Assembly: GCF_000186245.1 (NCBI RefSeq)
Contig: NC_014935.1
Coordinates: 992,001-1,056,000 of the forward strand
DNA: 64,000 nucleotides
Reading direction: 5' to 3'
Origin: Nitratifractor salsuginis DSM 16511
GTDB lineage: Bacteria; Campylobacterota; Campylobacteria; Campylobacterales; Sulfurovaceae
Below the pieces are notes generated by a model. The model was not told the origin of the DNA. It did no database searches and saw nothing but the letters and a program-made list of their open reading frames with translations. Shown piece by piece: positions 15,528 to 22,767 of this stretch; position 1 is the first letter of the stretch, and every line of letters begins with the position of its first letter. The position numbers were made by a program, and so were the translations under genes.

Positions 15528-17001
15528 GATCGTCATGCCCCAACTCTCCGACTCCATGACCGAGGGGAAGCTGATCAGCTGGAAGGTCAAGCCGGGAGAC
15601 AAAGTCAAAGTAGGTGACACCATCGCCGAAGTCGAAAGCGACAAAGCAATCATGGAGGTTCAGACTTTTCACGACGGCATCGTCAGAGAGCTCAAGGTCA
15701 AAGAGGGGGAGAGCGCACCGGTCGGGAGTGTCATCGCAGTGATCGAAGAAACCTCTGACAATGAACAACAGAGGAATGAGCAACCGAGCAACCGAGCAAC
15801 CGAGCAACCGGTGAAGACTGCGCCTTCAAATGAGGAATTAGGAACGAGGAATGAGGAACGGAATAACCGAGTAACCGAGCAACCGAGCAATGAGCAACCG
15901 ATGAAGGCTGCGCCTTCAAATGAGGAATTAGGAATGAGGAATGAGGAATCGAAACCTTCGGTTTCGAGTGAGCAGTCAAAGGACGCGAAAGCATCCAAAT
16001 CCAACGACCAACGACCAACGACCAACGACCGATCCTCTCAACGCTCAAAATCCATCGTCGACGAGCTCTTCAGCAACGAAACTCCAGTTTCTGAAAAAAC
16101 GCCTCACTCCTCACTCCTCACTCCTCACTCGCGCGAAGCGATCGCTTCGCCGAGGGCCCGCGCCCTGGCCGCCCGCTACGGACTCGACCTCGAGAAGCTC
16201 CAGAAAAAAGGAGAGCTCCCCACTCCCGCCCATGCCGAGGATATCGAACGCTACCGTCAGCGCAAATACTTCACCCCCAAAGCCTGGAAACTCGTGGAAG
16301 AGTATCAGCTCGACCCGGCACTTTTCGACAGCGGGAAGAAACATAACGAAGAGGAGATCAAAGCTTACATCGAAGCGCACGAGATCCCCAGGCCCAAGCC
16401 TCTGAGTTCCAACCAGAAGGCGGTCATCGCTACGGTGGAGCAGGCAGCGAAAACACCGGTCTATCATATCTACGACCATATCGACGCTTCGCTCATCCTT
16501 CAGCACGAGAGCGATGAGCTCACCGTCACCGTCTGGCTTCTCAAGCTTCTGAGCGAAACGATGATGCGCCACGAAGTCCTGCGCTCGACCCTCGGTCCCC
16601 AGGGGATCCAGATCTGGCCCAACGCCTCCATCTCCCTGGCCATAGCCAAAGGGGAAGAGCTCTATATGCCGGTCCTGAAAGATTTGAACAAAATGAGCCC
16701 CAAAGAGATCACCGACGCGCTCAAGGCGATGAAAGAGAAGGTCAAAGAGAGAAGGCTGAGCCCCCAGGATATGCGCGGCTCCACCTTCGGTCTGAGCAAC
16801 CTGGGGATGACCGGGATCGAACGTTTCGATGCGATGATCAATGGAACCGACAGCGGTATTGCCGCCATAGGCAGCACCATCGACGGCAAGATCGCCGTCA
16901 CCTTCACCCTCGATCACAGATTGGTCAATGGTTTGCAGGGTGCCCAGGCGATGGAGACGCTTAAGACTTTGGCGAAGGATGAGATGATTTTTAAAGGCTG
17001 A
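15517..17001 (+). CDS. pdhC: Pyruvate dehydrogenase E2, dihydrolipoamide acetyltransferase, with a repeat-built linker
   Basis: 494 aa. Domains: one lipoyl domain (residues 1-80, Lys43 in VESDKAIM), a low-complexity linker (about 85-205), an E1/E3-binding domain (about 206-260, SPRARALAARYGLDL), and the catalytic acetyltransferase domain (about 290-494). The linker is encoded by heptamer/octamer repeats, including a 90-nt in-frame duplication. The C-terminal active-site motif is DHRLVNG, so catalytic His467 is kept but the usual Asp of HxxxDG is Asn471. The protein still looks full length. Its lipoylation would depend on lipB/lipA downstream. Confidence 0.9.
   Translation: MAYEIVMPQLSDSMTEGKLISWKVKPGDKVKVGDTIAEVESDKAIMEVQTFHDGIVRELKVKEGESAPVGSVIAVIEETSDNEQQRNEQPSNRATEQPVKTAPSNEELGTRNEERNNRVTEQPSNEQPMKAAPSNEELGMRNEESKPSVSSEQSKDAKASKSNDQRPTTNDRSSQRSKSIVDELFSNETPVSEKTPHSSLLTPHSREAIASPRARALAARYGLDLEKLQKKGELPTPAHAEDIERYRQRKYFTPKAWKLVEEYQLDPALFDSGKKHNEEEIKAYIEAHEIPRPKPLSSNQKAVIATVEQAAKTPVYHIYDHIDASLILQHESDELTVTVWLLKLLSETMMRHEVLRSTLGPQGIQIWPNASISLAIAKGEELYMPVLKDLNKMSPKEITDALKAMKEKVKERRLSPQDMRGSTFGLSNLGMTGIERFDAMINGTDSGIAAIGSTIDGKIAVTFTLDHRLVNGLQGAQAMETLKTLAKDEMIFKG
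15760..16135 (+). repeat. Heptamer/octamer tandem repeats inside the pdhC linker
   Basis: GAGCAACC occurs four times in tandem at 15778-15809. CCAACGA occurs four times at 16001-16028. CTCACTC occurs four times at 16103-16130. A block of about 47 nt at 15812-15858 recurs at 15902-15948, 90 nt apart and in frame, with scattered GAATGAG units. The same words in the same order occur at intergenic sites (28313-28442 inverted, 38311-38470), so this is a member of a dispersed repeat family rather than ordinary linker sequence. Confidence 0.85.
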
Positions 17002-17002
17002 A

Positions 17003-17137
17003 ATGATGAAAAGTTCATTTTTCGTGATGGGTGTTTTGGAAACGATTTATTTGCATATATTTCCAGGTCTGGCAAACTCGATTAGAGAGTGGATGAAGGC
17101 TGGGGATGAAGAATTTGTCGAAGAGATAAATTGGTAA
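17003..17137 (+). CDS. Small ORF resembling an antitoxin C-terminal tail
   Basis: 44 aa between pdhC and ohyA, starting ATGATG just after the pdhC stop and ending in TAA. The C-terminal part, FPGLANSIREWMKAGDEEF plus VEEINW, resembles the toxin-neutralising tail of small Phd/YefM- or RelB-like antitoxins, which often end PGxxxSIxEGMxxPxEEcxEELxW. No toxin gene follows. There is only a weak AAAGG before it. It could be a remnant or a translated leader peptide. Family assignment is by eye and uncertain. Confidence 0.35.
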   Translation: MMKSSFFVMGVLETIYLHIFPGLANSIREWMKAGDEEFVEEINW

Positions 17138-17168
17138 TCCCGATCTATATATAAAAGGAGGAGTCATC

Positions 17169-18776
17169 ATGTCCACAATCAAACGAAAAGCCGACGAAAA
17201 CACCCGTGCCTATCTCATTGGAAGCGGCATCGCCAACTTGGCTGCCGCATATTATCTGATCGAAGATGCCGGAGTCGATCCGCAAAACATTGTCTTCTAT
17301 GAGCAGTGGGATGTCGCCGGTGGCGCCCTTGACGGTTCGGGAGACGACAAAAGAGGCTTTTTGATCCGAGGTGGACGAATGCACGAAGAGCATTATCGTT
17401 GCTATTGGGATCTGCTCTCTCACATTCCCTCTTACGATGATCCCGAGCTGAGCGTCTACGAAGAGACGGTAGATTTCAACAGCCGCTATGTCACCGACAA
17501 CCACGCCCGACTTCTCAGAAACGGAAAACGGGTCGATCTGAGCAGTTATGGTCTGAGTGTGAAGGATCAGCTGGATATGGGCAAGCTCCTCTTCACCCCG
17601 GAAAGCAAGTTGGATAATCTGCGCATCGAGGATTGGTTCAGCGGCGACTTCTTTCATAGCAATTTCTGGATGATCTTTACCACTATGTTCGCTTTCCAGA
17701 AGTGGAGTTCCCTGATGGAGATGCGGCGCTATATGCTGCGCTTTATGCATCTGATGCCCGGCATGAAATATCTGCATGGTATCTGGCGGACCAAGTACAA
17801 TCAATACCATTCCGTTGTCGTTCCACTCCAGCGCTGGCTGAGCGACAGGGGCGTGCGTTTCGAGCTTGAAAGCCGTGTCACGGATATCGAGTTCGATCTC
17901 AACGAGGGTAAAAAACGTGCAACAACCCTACAGATCGTCAGGAACGGAAGCGAAGAGGCAAAGGTCGAACTGGGAGAGAAAGATTTCTGCTTTTTCATCA
18001 ACGGTTCCATCGTCGACGCTGCGGACGAGGGTGATCTTCATGCCCCGGCACGACTCAAAGGGGTAGAGGATTCGGGCTCCTGGACGCTGTGGAAAAAGAT
18101 CGCTGCCAAAGCACCTGATTTCGGAAATCCCGATGTATTCTGCGGCGATATCGACCGCTCCAAATGGTACTCCTTTACCGTGACACTGCGGGACAGGACT
18201 TTCCATGACTATATGGAGGATTTCACCGGCAATCTGGACGGCACGGGAGGGCTGATCACGATGACCGACTCCAACTGGCTTATGTCCATCGTCATCGCGC
18301 GGCAGCCTCATTTCCCCAATCAACCCAGTGATGTCAAAATCTTTTGGGGATACGGTCTCTACCCCGACCACATCGGCAATAAAGTCAAAAAACCAATGAG
18401 CGAATGTACCGGAGAAGAGCTTTTGGAAGAGCTCTGGTATCACCTGAAGATCGAAGAGATGATGGAACCGATCATGCATTCGAACAAGCTTATCAACTGT
18501 ATCCCTGTTGCTATGCCCTTTATCGACAGCCTCTTTATGCCGAGAGCCAAAGGAGATCGTCCCAAAGTGATTCCTGACGGGAGTGAGAATTTTGCCTTCC
18601 TGGGGCAATTTACCGAGGTAGAAGATGATTGTGTCTTCACGGTAGAGTATTCGGTCCGTACGGCCCAGGAGGCGGTCTACGGACTTTTTGACTGTGGGAA
18701 AAAGCCTCTGCCGATCTATGTCGGAGCCCACAATCCCATCGCTATGATGAAAGCAGCGGCAGCCATCTCGGAATAA
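17169..18776 (+). CDS. ohyA: Oleate hydratase (MCRA family, FAD-dependent)
   Basis: 535 aa. YLIGSGIANLAAAYYLIEDAG is the dinucleotide (FAD) motif, followed by the hallmark RGGRMHEEHYRCYWDLL, FTTMFAFQKWSSLMEMRRYM and QYHSVVVPLQRWL. These enzymes add water to the cis-9 double bond of unsaturated fatty acids and are often membrane-associated. A strong AAAGGAGG precedes the ATG. The gene splits the PDH cluster between E2 and E3, an unusual location. It is slightly short for the family (550-650 aa) but complete at both ends. Confidence 0.9.
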   Translation: MSTIKRKADENTRAYLIGSGIANLAAAYYLIEDAGVDPQNIVFYEQWDVAGGALDGSGDDKRGFLIRGGRMHEEHYRCYWDLLSHIPSYDDPELSVYEETVDFNSRYVTDNHARLLRNGKRVDLSSYGLSVKDQLDMGKLLFTPESKLDNLRIEDWFSGDFFHSNFWMIFTTMFAFQKWSSLMEMRRYMLRFMHLMPGMKYLHGIWRTKYNQYHSVVVPLQRWLSDRGVRFELESRVTDIEFDLNEGKKRATTLQIVRNGSEEAKVELGEKDFCFFINGSIVDAADEGDLHAPARLKGVEDSGSWTLWKKIAAKAPDFGNPDVFCGDIDRSKWYSFTVTLRDRTFHDYMEDFTGNLDGTGGLITMTDSNWLMSIVIARQPHFPNQPSDVKIFWGYGLYPDHIGNKVKKPMSECTGEELLEELWYHLKIEEMMEPIMHSNKLINCIPVAMPFIDSLFMPRAKGDRPKVIPDGSENFAFLGQFTEVEDDCVFTVEYSVRTAQEAVYGLFDCGKKPLPIYVGAHNPIAMMKAAAAISE

Positions 18777-18804
18777 AATATAGAGTAAGAGTGAAGGAGT
18801 AAAT

Positions 18805-20133
18805 ATGAACTATGACTACGACATCGTCTTTCTAGGCGGAGGGCTCAACTACGCCGGGGCCGTCGTTGCTTCCAAGGCCGGCCTCAAATGTGCCCTGGTG
18901 GAGAAGAATCCTGAGCATCTGGGTGGTACCTGCCTGCACAACGGTTGCATCCCTTCCAAAATGTATCTGGAAGCGGCTAGGGAGATCGGCGGTGCCGACA
19001 AACCCTGGTTCGAAGGAGCGTTGCATCTCGATATTGCCAAATTGGACGATGCCAAAGAGAGGCTGCTGAAGCGGGCCACAGAAGCGATCACGAAACAGTG
19101 CGCCAAAGTCGATATCATTGCCGGAGAGGGGAAGGTGAGCGCGCCTCATACCGTGGAAGTGGAGGGCAAAATGCTCACAGGACGACATATCGTCATCGGC
19201 ACCGGTTCGCGCCCCTTCATCCCCGAGGGGATCGACTATGACGGAATAGGGGTCATCACCAGCGATGAAGTGCTCAATATGCGCTCCCTTCCCGAGAAGG
19301 TCGCTGTTTATGGCGACGGGGCTATCGGCCTGGAGATGGCGAGCTTCTTCGCCGCCGCCGGTGTGCCCACCGAGCTGATCTGGCGCCACGATACCCTGCT
19401 GCGTCGGGCCCATCCGATGATATCGGCCAATGCTTTGAAACAGATGCAGAATCTGGGGGTCACACTCCGCCCAAACAGTGAGATCGCCACGGCCAAAACG
19501 ACGAGGCGGGGTGTGCACATTACCTTCAAAGACGGCAGTGAGCATTATGTCCCCACCCTGTTAGTAGCGACCGGGCGCCATGCTGTCACCGACCCGGTGC
19601 AAACTCCCGAGATCGCCGTCGGGCGCAAGGGGATCGAAACCGATGAACACTTCGAAACGACCCTGGCCGATCACTACGCCATCGGCGACTGCAATGGCAA
19701 GCTCCAGCTGGCCCACGCCGCCCGGGCCGAAGTCCTCTATGTGGTGAAGCGCATTCTGGGCAAAGAACCTGAGCCGATCCGTCTGGAGCGAATCGTCAAA
19801 TTCATCCATACCCTCCCGTGCTCCTACGCCCTGGTAGACAAGATCCGGAGCGACTTTGAAAAGACGGGAGAGAAATACACCGAAAGCATCGTGCCTCTTG
19901 CAGGGCTGCCTTTCGCCGAGACCCACGACGGTCATTTGGGAGTGATGGCGGTCTATGCCGACGAGGAGGGCTTCATCGCCGGAGGGGAGATCTTTGCCCC
20001 CAACGCCGAGGAACTCATCGCCGTGGTCAGCATGGCGCTGGCCGGTGAGTTGGATATCACCACCGCCAAGCGTACCATCCTGGCCCATCCCACTTTCAGC
20101 GAATCGTTGGAGAAAGCCTTTTTACGGCTGTGA
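18805..20133 (+). CDS. lpdA: Dihydrolipoamide dehydrogenase (E3)
   Basis: 442 aa. The redox pair GGTCLHNGCIPSK (Cys43/Cys48), central NAD domain (VYGDGAIGLEMASFF), second FAD site (HYAIGDCNG) and the C-terminal HPTFSESLE with the His-Glu couple are present. It reoxidises dihydrolipoyl-E2 with NAD+. The N-terminal FAD loop reads LGGGLNYAGA, lacking the third glycine of GxGxxG at its normal place, and the protein is shorter than typical E3 (about 470 aa), so it belongs to a divergent subgroup. RBS GAAGGAG precedes the ATG. Confidence 0.9.
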   Translation: MNYDYDIVFLGGGLNYAGAVVASKAGLKCALVEKNPEHLGGTCLHNGCIPSKMYLEAAREIGGADKPWFEGALHLDIAKLDDAKERLLKRATEAITKQCAKVDIIAGEGKVSAPHTVEVEGKMLTGRHIVIGTGSRPFIPEGIDYDGIGVITSDEVLNMRSLPEKVAVYGDGAIGLEMASFFAAAGVPTELIWRHDTLLRRAHPMISANALKQMQNLGVTLRPNSEIATAKTTRRGVHITFKDGSEHYVPTLLVATGRHAVTDPVQTPEIAVGRKGIETDEHFETTLADHYAIGDCNGKLQLAHAARAEVLYVVKRILGKEPEPIRLERIVKFIHTLPCSYALVDKIRSDFEKTGEKYTESIVPLAGLPFAETHDGHLGVMAVYADEEGFIAGGEIFAPNAEELIAVVSMALAGELDITTAKRTILAHPTFSESLEKAFLRL

Positions 20134-20139
20134 TATAAT
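20134..20139 (+). promoter_or_regulatory. -10 box immediately before the MNT antitoxin gene
   Basis: TATAAT begins right after the lpdA stop codon (20131-20133). The expected transcript start (about 20146) coincides with the ATG of the next gene, so the message may be leaderless; no ribosome binding site can fit. Confidence 0.5.
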
Positions 20140-20145
20140 TTTTCT

Positions 20146-20436
20146 ATGACGAAAAAAGAGATTTTGGATTTTCTGCAAAGCCATAAATATATTTTGAAAA
20201 AGCGCTATGGTGTTTTACGAATAGGGCTTTTCGGCTCCTATGCCAAGGAGATGGCAACACCAGAAAGTGACATTGATATCTATGTCGAGTTCGAGGAACG
20301 GAAATTTCGTAAAATTGCCGGAACCTGGAATTATCTGGAAAAAAACCTTGGAGGCAAAATCGATCTGCTTTACCCTCATCCCGAGATGCGGCCATCTCTG
20401 AAAAAAAGTATCGAAAAAGAAGTTATCTATGGATAA
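20146..20436 (+). CDS. MNT-type nucleotidyltransferase antitoxin (MntA-like)
   Basis: 96 aa. The minimal nucleotidyltransferase motif LFGSYAKEMATPESDIDIYV fits GSx10DxD (Gly30-Ser31, Asp42, Asp44). In characterised HEPN/MNT pairs, the MNT protein AMPylates a tyrosine in the HEPN toxin's RX4HXY motif. It overlaps the HEPN gene by 8 nt (ATGGATAA). It is AT-richer than the flanking lpdA and lipB, which suggests transfer. No Shine-Dalgarno is visible. Confidence 0.85.
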   Translation: MTKKEILDFLQSHKYILKKRYGVLRIGLFGSYAKEMATPESDIDIYVEFEERKFRKIAGTWNYLEKNLGGKIDLLYPHPEMRPSLKKSIEKEVIYG

Positions 20437-20798
20437 GACCGATACAAAGGAGCTTCTTGATTTCATTCTCTTCAGCATCGATGTGATTCAAAAACGTTTC
20501 ACCCATATCAGCAGTACGGATGATTTCCTCACCGATGAAATAAGGACTGGAAATTCTCGACTCCATATTGATGCGTCTTCAAACGATCGGAGAAGCTTTG
20601 AAAAATATTGATAAACGGAAACCGGGTTTTCTTGAAAAGGTGGGAGACGAAGAGTATTGGAGTGAAATCATCAAACTCCGTGAAATCATTTCCCATCATA
20701 ACCTCGATATCAATTCCGAAATCGTTTATGAGATTTGCAGCGAAGAGCTGATTCCTCTGCGTGAGAAAATCGAAACGCTCAAGCAATTAATGAAATGA
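20429..20798 (+). pseudogene. HEPN ribonuclease toxin (HepT-like), frameshifted
   Basis: The reading frame starting at 20429 codes for a HEPN N-terminus up to about DDFLTDE (20539). The homologous continuation LEILDSILMRLQTIGEALKNI lies in another frame, opening just after TAA at 20541-20543. One extra base (or two missing) near 20540-20546 explains the break. The second half (to 20798) has RX4H (REIISH) but the Tyr of RX4HXY reads Asn (REIISHHN). The toxin is probably inactive unless frameshifting or internal initiation at TTG/ATG 20568-20573 occurs. Its stop overlaps the lipB ATG. Confidence 0.75.
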
Positions 20799-21376
20799 TC
20801 CTCCACCACTGGGGCCTCATCGAATATGAAGAGGCAAGAAAGCAGATGGATGAAGTCCACGCTCTGGCCTGTCAGGACGGCAAAAATCATCTGATCTTTT
20901 GTCAGCATCCCGATATCTTCACCGTCGGCTATGATGATCAGGGCTCCTGGCCTGTACCTACAGTTCACACCGACCGGGGTGGTTCGATCACGTGCCACAG
21001 CCCGGGGCAGCTCGTGGCTTATTTCTGCTTTCAGGCTTCCAATCCGGCGCTCTTCTACCGCCGGGTGATTCGAGCCTACGAAGCCCTGTTTGAGCAGCTC
21101 AATCTCCCTGCACATTATGACCGGCAAAACCCCGGTTTCTACATCGAAAACCGAAAGATCGCCTCTCTGGGCTTTCGCTATCGAAACGGGGTAAGCCTTC
21201 ACGGCGTTGCCCTCAATGTGGATATAAATCTGGTCTTTCATAGCCAGGTCAACCCCTGCGGGCTGGAGGGGATCATACCCACATCCCTGAAAGCGGAAGG
21301 ATCCGGTATCGGCATCGAACAACTTGAACAATCCCTGATACGGCATCTCTGTGAGGCTTTCGATGAAGCCCTATAA
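20795..21376 (+). CDS. lipB: Octanoyl-[ACP]:protein N-octanoyltransferase
   Basis: 193 aa. The signature RGGSITCHSPGQLVAY, the catalytic Lys in RKIASLGF and the catalytic Cys in NPCGLEGIIPTSL are all present. It transfers octanoyl from ACP to lipoyl domains, the first step in lipoylation. It follows E3 and the toxin-antitoxin pair. The ATG overlaps the HEPN remnant stop (ATGA), so its translation may depend on ribosomes finishing that frame. It overlaps lipA by 14 nt from the lipA ATG. Confidence 0.92.
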   Translation: MILHHWGLIEYEEARKQMDEVHALACQDGKNHLIFCQHPDIFTVGYDDQGSWPVPTVHTDRGGSITCHSPGQLVAYFCFQASNPALFYRRVIRAYEALFEQLNLPAHYDRQNPGFYIENRKIASLGFRYRNGVSLHGVALNVDINLVFHSQVNPCGLEGIIPTSLKAEGSGIGIEQLEQSLIRHLCEAFDEAL

Positions 21377-22193
21377 ACCCAAGGTCAAAGCCCCCGACCC
21401 CCATCTCATTGCCTCGACCAACGAGATCCTCCGCCAAAATGCGCTTACGACTGTCTGCGAAGAGAGTGCCTGTCCGAACCGTACCGAGTGTTACCACCGC
21501 GGCACGGCGACCTTTATGATCCTCGGGGATACCTGTACCCGGGCGTGCCGATTCTGCAACGTAAAGACGGGGAGGGGAGCGCCGCCTGATCCGAGCGAGC
21601 CGGAGCGGGTGGCTCGGGCGGTGAAGGAGCTGGGGCTAAAGTATGTGGTGATTACTTCAGTGGATCGGGACGATCTGGACGACTATGGCAGCGCTCAATT
21701 CGCCGCCGTGGTCCGCTCGATCCGAAAGGCGGCACCGGAGGCGAAGATCGAACTGCTCACCCCCGATTTTCGGGGGAACAGGGAAGCGCTGGACCGGGTC
21801 ATCGCCGCCGCCCCCGACAAGCTGGCCCACAACGAAGAGACGGTGCGGCGCCTCTCGCCCCTCATCCGCCCTCAGAGCGACTACGACCGCTCTTTGACAG
21901 TTTTACGTTATTACGCCGATCATTTTGTCGGCCCGGTCAAAAGCTCATTGATGGTGGGGCTGGGGGAGACGGAAACCGAGCTCATCGAGACGATGGAAGA
22001 GCTATACAATGCCGGGGTGCGGCAGCTCACCATCGGCCAATATTTGCAACCCACGCCGAAACACGCACCGGTGTGTCGTTATTACCCTCCGGAGTACTTC
22101 GAAAGCCTCGGGGAAGCGGCACGGGGTATCGGTTTCGAAGCGGTGGCATCAGGCGTGCTGGTTCGCAGCTCTTACTATGCCGATCGGTTATAA
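21363..22193 (+). CDS. lipA: Lipoyl synthase (radical SAM)
   Basis: 276 aa from ATG 21363; a GTG at 21351 is also in frame. It has two cluster sites: the auxiliary cluster CEESACPNRTEC (Cys32, 37, 43) and the radical-SAM motif CTRACRFC (Cys58, 62, 65), plus the C-terminal RSSY serine ligand. It inserts sulfur into octanoyl groups on E2. Immediately downstream of lipB, it completes the PDH maturation set. Confidence 0.95.
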   Translation: MKPYKPKVKAPDPHLIASTNEILRQNALTTVCEESACPNRTECYHRGTATFMILGDTCTRACRFCNVKTGRGAPPDPSEPERVARAVKELGLKYVVITSVDRDDLDDYGSAQFAAVVRSIRKAAPEAKIELLTPDFRGNREALDRVIAAAPDKLAHNEETVRRLSPLIRPQSDYDRSLTVLRYYADHFVGPVKSSLMVGLGETETELIETMEELYNAGVRQLTIGQYLQPTPKHAPVCRYYPPEYFESLGEAARGIGFEAVASGVLVRSSYYADRL

Positions 22194-22212
22194 AAGGGTT
22201 GAACAGCTTTGC

Positions 22213-22218
22213 TATAAT
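22213..22218 (+). promoter_or_regulatory. -10 box for the glycine-zipper lipoprotein gene
   Basis: TTTGCTATAATGA, an extended -10 (TGCTATAAT), 32 nt before the ATG, followed by AAAGGAG at 22238-22244. Confidence 0.6.
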
Positions 22219-22250
22219 GACTAATGAAATAATGTTTAAAGGAGTTAAAA

Positions 22251-22700
22251 ATGAAAAAGAGTCTTACTTTGGCAGCGACAGCACTTTTGGCACTCGGATT
22301 GAGCGGATGTGCCAATCTCTATAATATGGCTCCAACCGTTCCCGCAACTGCTACCCAACAAGCCTATACGGCAAAAACAGGTACCGTGAAATCGGTCCGT
22401 TATGTTGTGGTCGAAGATCAAAGTCCGGTCGGAACTCTGCTCGGAGCCGTGACCGGCGCAGCACTGGGCAGCACTATAGGTAGAGGTAAAGGCCGCACCC
22501 TGGCTGCCGTGGCAGGAGGAGTAGCCGGAGCCTATGTCGGCAAAGAAATGATAGACAAAGCCAATGCCCAGGAGCTTACCATTCATTTGGATAATGGGCG
22601 CACCATCGTCGTGGTCCGCAAGGGAACCAACTTCTATCCCGGTGAGCGGGTCAAAGTCCTCTACAACGGCAACAGTGTCGGCAACGTCGAGCCCCTTTGA
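22251..22700 (+). CDS. Glycine-zipper outer-membrane lipoprotein (SlyB/Pcp-like)
   Basis: 149 aa. A signal peptide ends in the lipobox LSGC (Cys at about 21), so it is probably a lipoprotein. The middle (about 60-105) is a glycine-zipper segment, GAVTGAALGSTIGRGKGRT followed by GGVAGAYVG. The C-terminal part (TIHLDNGRTIVVVRKG and GERVKVLYNG) resembles SlyB. SlyB-type proteins stabilise the outer membrane. The gene has its own promoter and strong RBS and seems independent of its metabolic neighbours. Confidence 0.85.
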   Translation: MKKSLTLAATALLALGLSGCANLYNMAPTVPATATQQAYTAKTGTVKSVRYVVVEDQSPVGTLLGAVTGAALGSTIGRGKGRTLAAVAGGVAGAYVGKEMIDKANAQELTIHLDNGRTIVVVRKGTNFYPGERVKVLYNGNSVGNVEPL

Positions 22701-22767
22701 TTCGGCTTTCGAAGGTGTGAAAGGGCTTTTGGCCTGAGAAGTTTTCAAAATACCTAAAGGACGTTTT

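Noticed and set aside
15760-16135. CRISPR array
   Set aside because: Units are 7-8 nt tandem repeats without spacers of even length; no array is visible anywhere in the window.
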